A stretch of DNA of 7,341 nt from Albidovulum sp. (GTDB taxonomy: Bacteria; Pseudomonadota; Alphaproteobacteria; Rhodobacterales; Rhodobacteraceae): assembly GCA_030837785.1 (NCBI GenBank), contig JAUQYA010000125.1:1-7341 (forward strand), given 5' to 3'. A program made the position numbers and the translations under genes. Shown in pieces: positions 5,556 to 7,341 of this stretch. Numbering within the stretch: the stretch's first letter is position 1; each line of letters begins with the position of its first letter. The notes under the pieces were generated by a model. It was not told the DNA's origin, did no database searches, and was given only the letters and a program-made list of their open reading frames with translations.

Positions 5556-6976
5556 GACCGGTAGTCGGCGTTGATGTCGATGTAGCGATGCGTCAGGTCG
5601 CAGGTCCAGACGGTGCGCGCCGCCTTGCCCAGGCCGAGATCGACCGAGAGCACCAGCTCGTCGTTCTTCATGTAGGCGCTGGCCGCCTCTTCGCTGTAGC
5701 CGGGGCTGCGCCAGCCGTTCTCGGCCAGCACGAGCTCGCCGAAGCGGATCGACAGCCGGTCGCGGTCCGCCTTCGCACCTGACTTGCCCACCGCCATGAC
5801 GACGCGGCCCCAGTTCGCGTCCTCGCCGGCGATCGCTGTCTTGACCAGCGGCGAGTTGGCGATTGCCATTGCCACCCGATGCGCATCGGACGCATCCGCC
5901 GCGCCGGTCACGCGGATTTCGACGAACTTCGTCGCCCCCTCGCCGTCGCGCACCACCTGCTGCGCGAGGTCGAGCATGACGCGGCCGAGCGCGACTTCGA
6001 ATTCCCGCGCGACCCTGCTCCTCAGATCGGTGATCGGCTCTGCCTCCGACATGCCGGTCGCCGCGACGATCAGCACGTCGGAAGTGGAGGTGTCGCTGTC
6101 CACGGTGATCGCGTTGAACGTGTCGCCGACCTGCCGCGACACGATCTTCTGCAGCGCCGGCTGCGGGATGGTCGCATCGGTGAAGACGTAGACGAGCATC
6201 GTCGCCATGTCCGGCGCGATCATGCCCGATCCCTTGGCGATCCCGGCGATGCGGATCGTGCCACCCTCGCCCGCGACCTCGGCGGCCGCACCCTTCGGAA
6301 AGGTGTCGGTGGTCATGATCGCGCGCGCGGCCAGTTCGATGGCATCCGCCGAAAGCGCCGCCGTCAGTTCCCCCGTCGTCGCGGTGATCCGCTCGTGCGG
6401 CAGCGGTTCGCCGATGACGCCGGTCGAGGACGAGAACACCCGCGTTAGCGGAATGCCCAACGCCTTCGCAACCCCGCCGGTGACGGCATCGACCGCCTCA
6501 GCACCGAGCTTGCCGGTGAAGGCGTTCGCGTTGCCGGAGTTGACGATGATCGCCGCGCCCCTGTCGCCGCCTTCCTTCACGCGCAGCTTCGCCTCGCAGT
6601 CGAGCACGCAGGCGGCACGGGTGGCCGATGTCGTGAAGGCCCCGGCGATGGCGGTGCCGGGGGCGAGGCGGGCCAGCATTACGTCGGTGCGTCCGGCATA
6701 GCGGACGCCCGCCGCGACGGCGGCGAATTCCACGCCACGAATGCGCGGAAGCTTCGGGAAGCCGCCCTTGGGCGCAAGCGGGGAAACCGGGTTCGGGGCC
6801 TTCCTGCGCACGGTTGCCGCGGCGGCATGGGCCGCATCGCCCACCGCATCGGCCGCCTTGGCAAGCGCCTCCTCGACGACCGGTGCGACCTCGGCCTCAA
6901 GCCGGACGCGGAGTTTCCTCACCCTGGCCTTGAGCTTCTTCGCCTCGGCCTTCCACTCGTCCTTCGTCCTGGCCAT
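5552..6976 (-). CDS. argJ: Bifunctional ornithine acetyltransferase / N-acetylglutamate synthase ArgJ, with N-terminal extension
   Basis: ArgJ transfers the acetyl group from N-acetylornithine to glutamate, recycling acetyl in arginine biosynthesis; many members also make N-acetylglutamate from acetyl-CoA. The ArgJ core starts near residue 64 (VSPLAPKGGFPKLP) and runs to the C-terminal INADYRS. Visible signatures are SSTGVIG (183-189, oxyanion-hole region), TTDTFPKGA (222-230) and GIAKGSGMIAPDMATML, in which cleavage between Ala258 and Thr259 would generate the two subunits and free the nucleophilic Thr259. The protein is 474 residues, while the family is usually about 400-410. The excess is an N-terminal segment (about 1-62) rich in Lys, Arg, Glu and Ala that looks helical. 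The ATG at 6976 is well supported by a GGAGGA site; the internal GTG at residue 56 has none. Whether the monofunctional or bifunctional activity applies cannot be read from sequence. It overlaps mutT by 4 nt. Confidence 0.95.
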   Translation of the reverse strand: MARTKDEWKAEAKKLKARVRKLRVRLEAEVAPVVEEALAKAADAVGDAAHAAAATVRRKAPNPVSPLAPKGGFPKLPRIRGVEFAAVAAGVRYAGRTDVMLARLAPGTAIAGAFTTSATRAACVLDCEAKLRVKEGGDRGAAIIVNSGNANAFTGKLGAEAVDAVTGGVAKALGIPLTRVFSSSTGVIGEPLPHERITATTGELTAALSADAIELAARAIMTTDTFPKGAAAEVAGEGGTIRIAGIAKGSGMIAPDMATMLVYVFTDATIPQPALQKIVSRQVGDTFNAITVDSDTSTSDVLIVAATGMSEAEPITDLRSRVAREFEVALGRVMLDLAQQVVRDGEGATKFVEIRVTGAADASDAHRVAMAIANSPLVKTAIAGEDANWGRVVMAVGKSGAKADRDRLSIRFGELVLAENGWRSPGYSEEAASAYMKNDELVLSVDLGLGKAARTVWTCDLTHRYIDINADYRS

Positions 6977-6982
6977 GATGGT

Positions 6983-6988
6983 TCCTCC
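6983..6988 (-). promoter_or_regulatory. Ribosome-binding site supporting the extended ArgJ start
   Basis: On the - strand GGAGGA precedes the ATG at 6976 by 6 nt, inside the 22-nt gap after the isomerase stop. It is the main evidence that the N-terminal extension of ArgJ is translated. Confidence 0.8.
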
Positions 6989-6998
6989 GCGCGGGCTC

Positions 6999-7341
6999 TC
7001 AGTTGTCGATCAGCGCAACGTTCTTGAGAATCGCCGGGTCGATCCCTTCGGTTTTCTTCTCCACCTTCGCGGCGTCGGTCAACTCCGTCACCTTCGCCTC
7101 GACGGCACGGCCCTGAAGATCGCCCTCAAGCTCCGCCCGGACGTCCTCGATCGTCGGCTTCGCGGCGGTGCGCTCATCCACCAGCTTGATCACATGCCAG
7201 CCGAACTGGCTCTGCACCGGGGCCGAGATCTCGCCCTTCTTCATCGCGATGACGGCGTCCTCGAAGGGCTTGACCATCATTCCCACGCCGAACCATCCAA
7301 GATCGCCGCCCGCGCTTGCCGATCCGCGGTCGGTCGACTTT
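6999..7341 (-). CDS. Parvulin-type peptidyl-prolyl cis-trans isomerase (5' end cut by window)
   Basis: Parvulins speed cis-trans isomerisation of peptidyl-prolyl bonds, usually to help exported proteins fold in the periplasm. The window holds the last 113 codons; the frame is open to the edge, so the methionine-like GTG at 7286 is internal. Counting from the first in-window codon, the family hallmarks are GGDLGWFG (11-18), a VKPFEDAVIAMKKGEIS helix-turn (23-39) and QFGWHVIKL (45-53). These form the second half of the PpiC/parvulin domain. A charged helical tail of about 55 residues follows (ERTAAKPTIEDVRAELEGDL onward), ending ALIDN. The N-terminal part, including any signal peptide, lies outside, so cellular location is inferred from the family. 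The stop is 22 nt before argJ, suggesting one transcript; the pairing with argJ is positional and does not imply a shared pathway. Whether it is PpiC-, SurA- or PrsA-like is undecided. Confidence 0.93.
   Translation of the reverse strand, partial: KSTDRGSASAGGDLGWFGVGMMVKPFEDAVIAMKKGEISAPVQSQFGWHVIKLVDERTAAKPTIEDVRAELEGDLQGRAVEAKVTELTDAAKVEKKTEGIDPAILKNVALIDN

Noticed and set aside
5201..6701. Several + strand frames of 115-193 codons opposite mutT and argJ
   Set aside because: They are shadows of the clear Nudix and ArgJ frames, with Arg/Ala/Pro-rich composition and no initiation signal.

Overview
The window is high-GC DNA read as an ordinary chromosomal segment of an alphaproteobacterium, most likely of the Rhodobacterales/Rhodobacteraceae. 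The grounds are the alphaproteobacterial form of IF-2 and NusA, a YlxR protein carrying an L7Ae-like second domain, and the order parvulin - argJ - mutT next to the nusA-infB cluster. The family assignment rests on recalled protein style and gene order, with no database search.

Layout: two blocks transcribed toward each other. On the + strand (1-4769) is the 3' part of the nusA operon: nusA (5' end cut by the window), ylxR-like gene, and infB, with a 23-nt gap and then a 4-nt ATGA overlap. These encode a transcription elongation/antitermination factor, a nucleic-acid-binding accessory protein and translation initiation factor IF-2. The block ends in two stem-loops at 4773-4792 and 4812-4838.

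On the - strand (7341 down to 4827) are a parvulin-type peptidyl-prolyl isomerase (5' end off the window), argJ (arginine biosynthesis), and mutT (8-oxo-dGTP clean-up). They are tightly packed (22-nt gap, then a 4-nt GTGA overlap) and probably co-transcribed, ending in hairpins at 5091-5130. A separate 45-codon gene at 4827-4964 follows, with a strong ribosome-binding site, a plausible promoter and a shared bidirectional terminator with infB. It is the only protein-coding gene here whose function I do not recognise.

The 4965-5156 stretch is conspicuously AT-rich relative to its surroundings and looks regulatory rather than coding. I see no mobile element, CRISPR array, tRNA or rRNA. The observations most worth following are the unknown small gene and the roughly 62-residue charged/alanine-rich extension at the N-terminus of ArgJ. 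I found no convincing novel multi-gene system.
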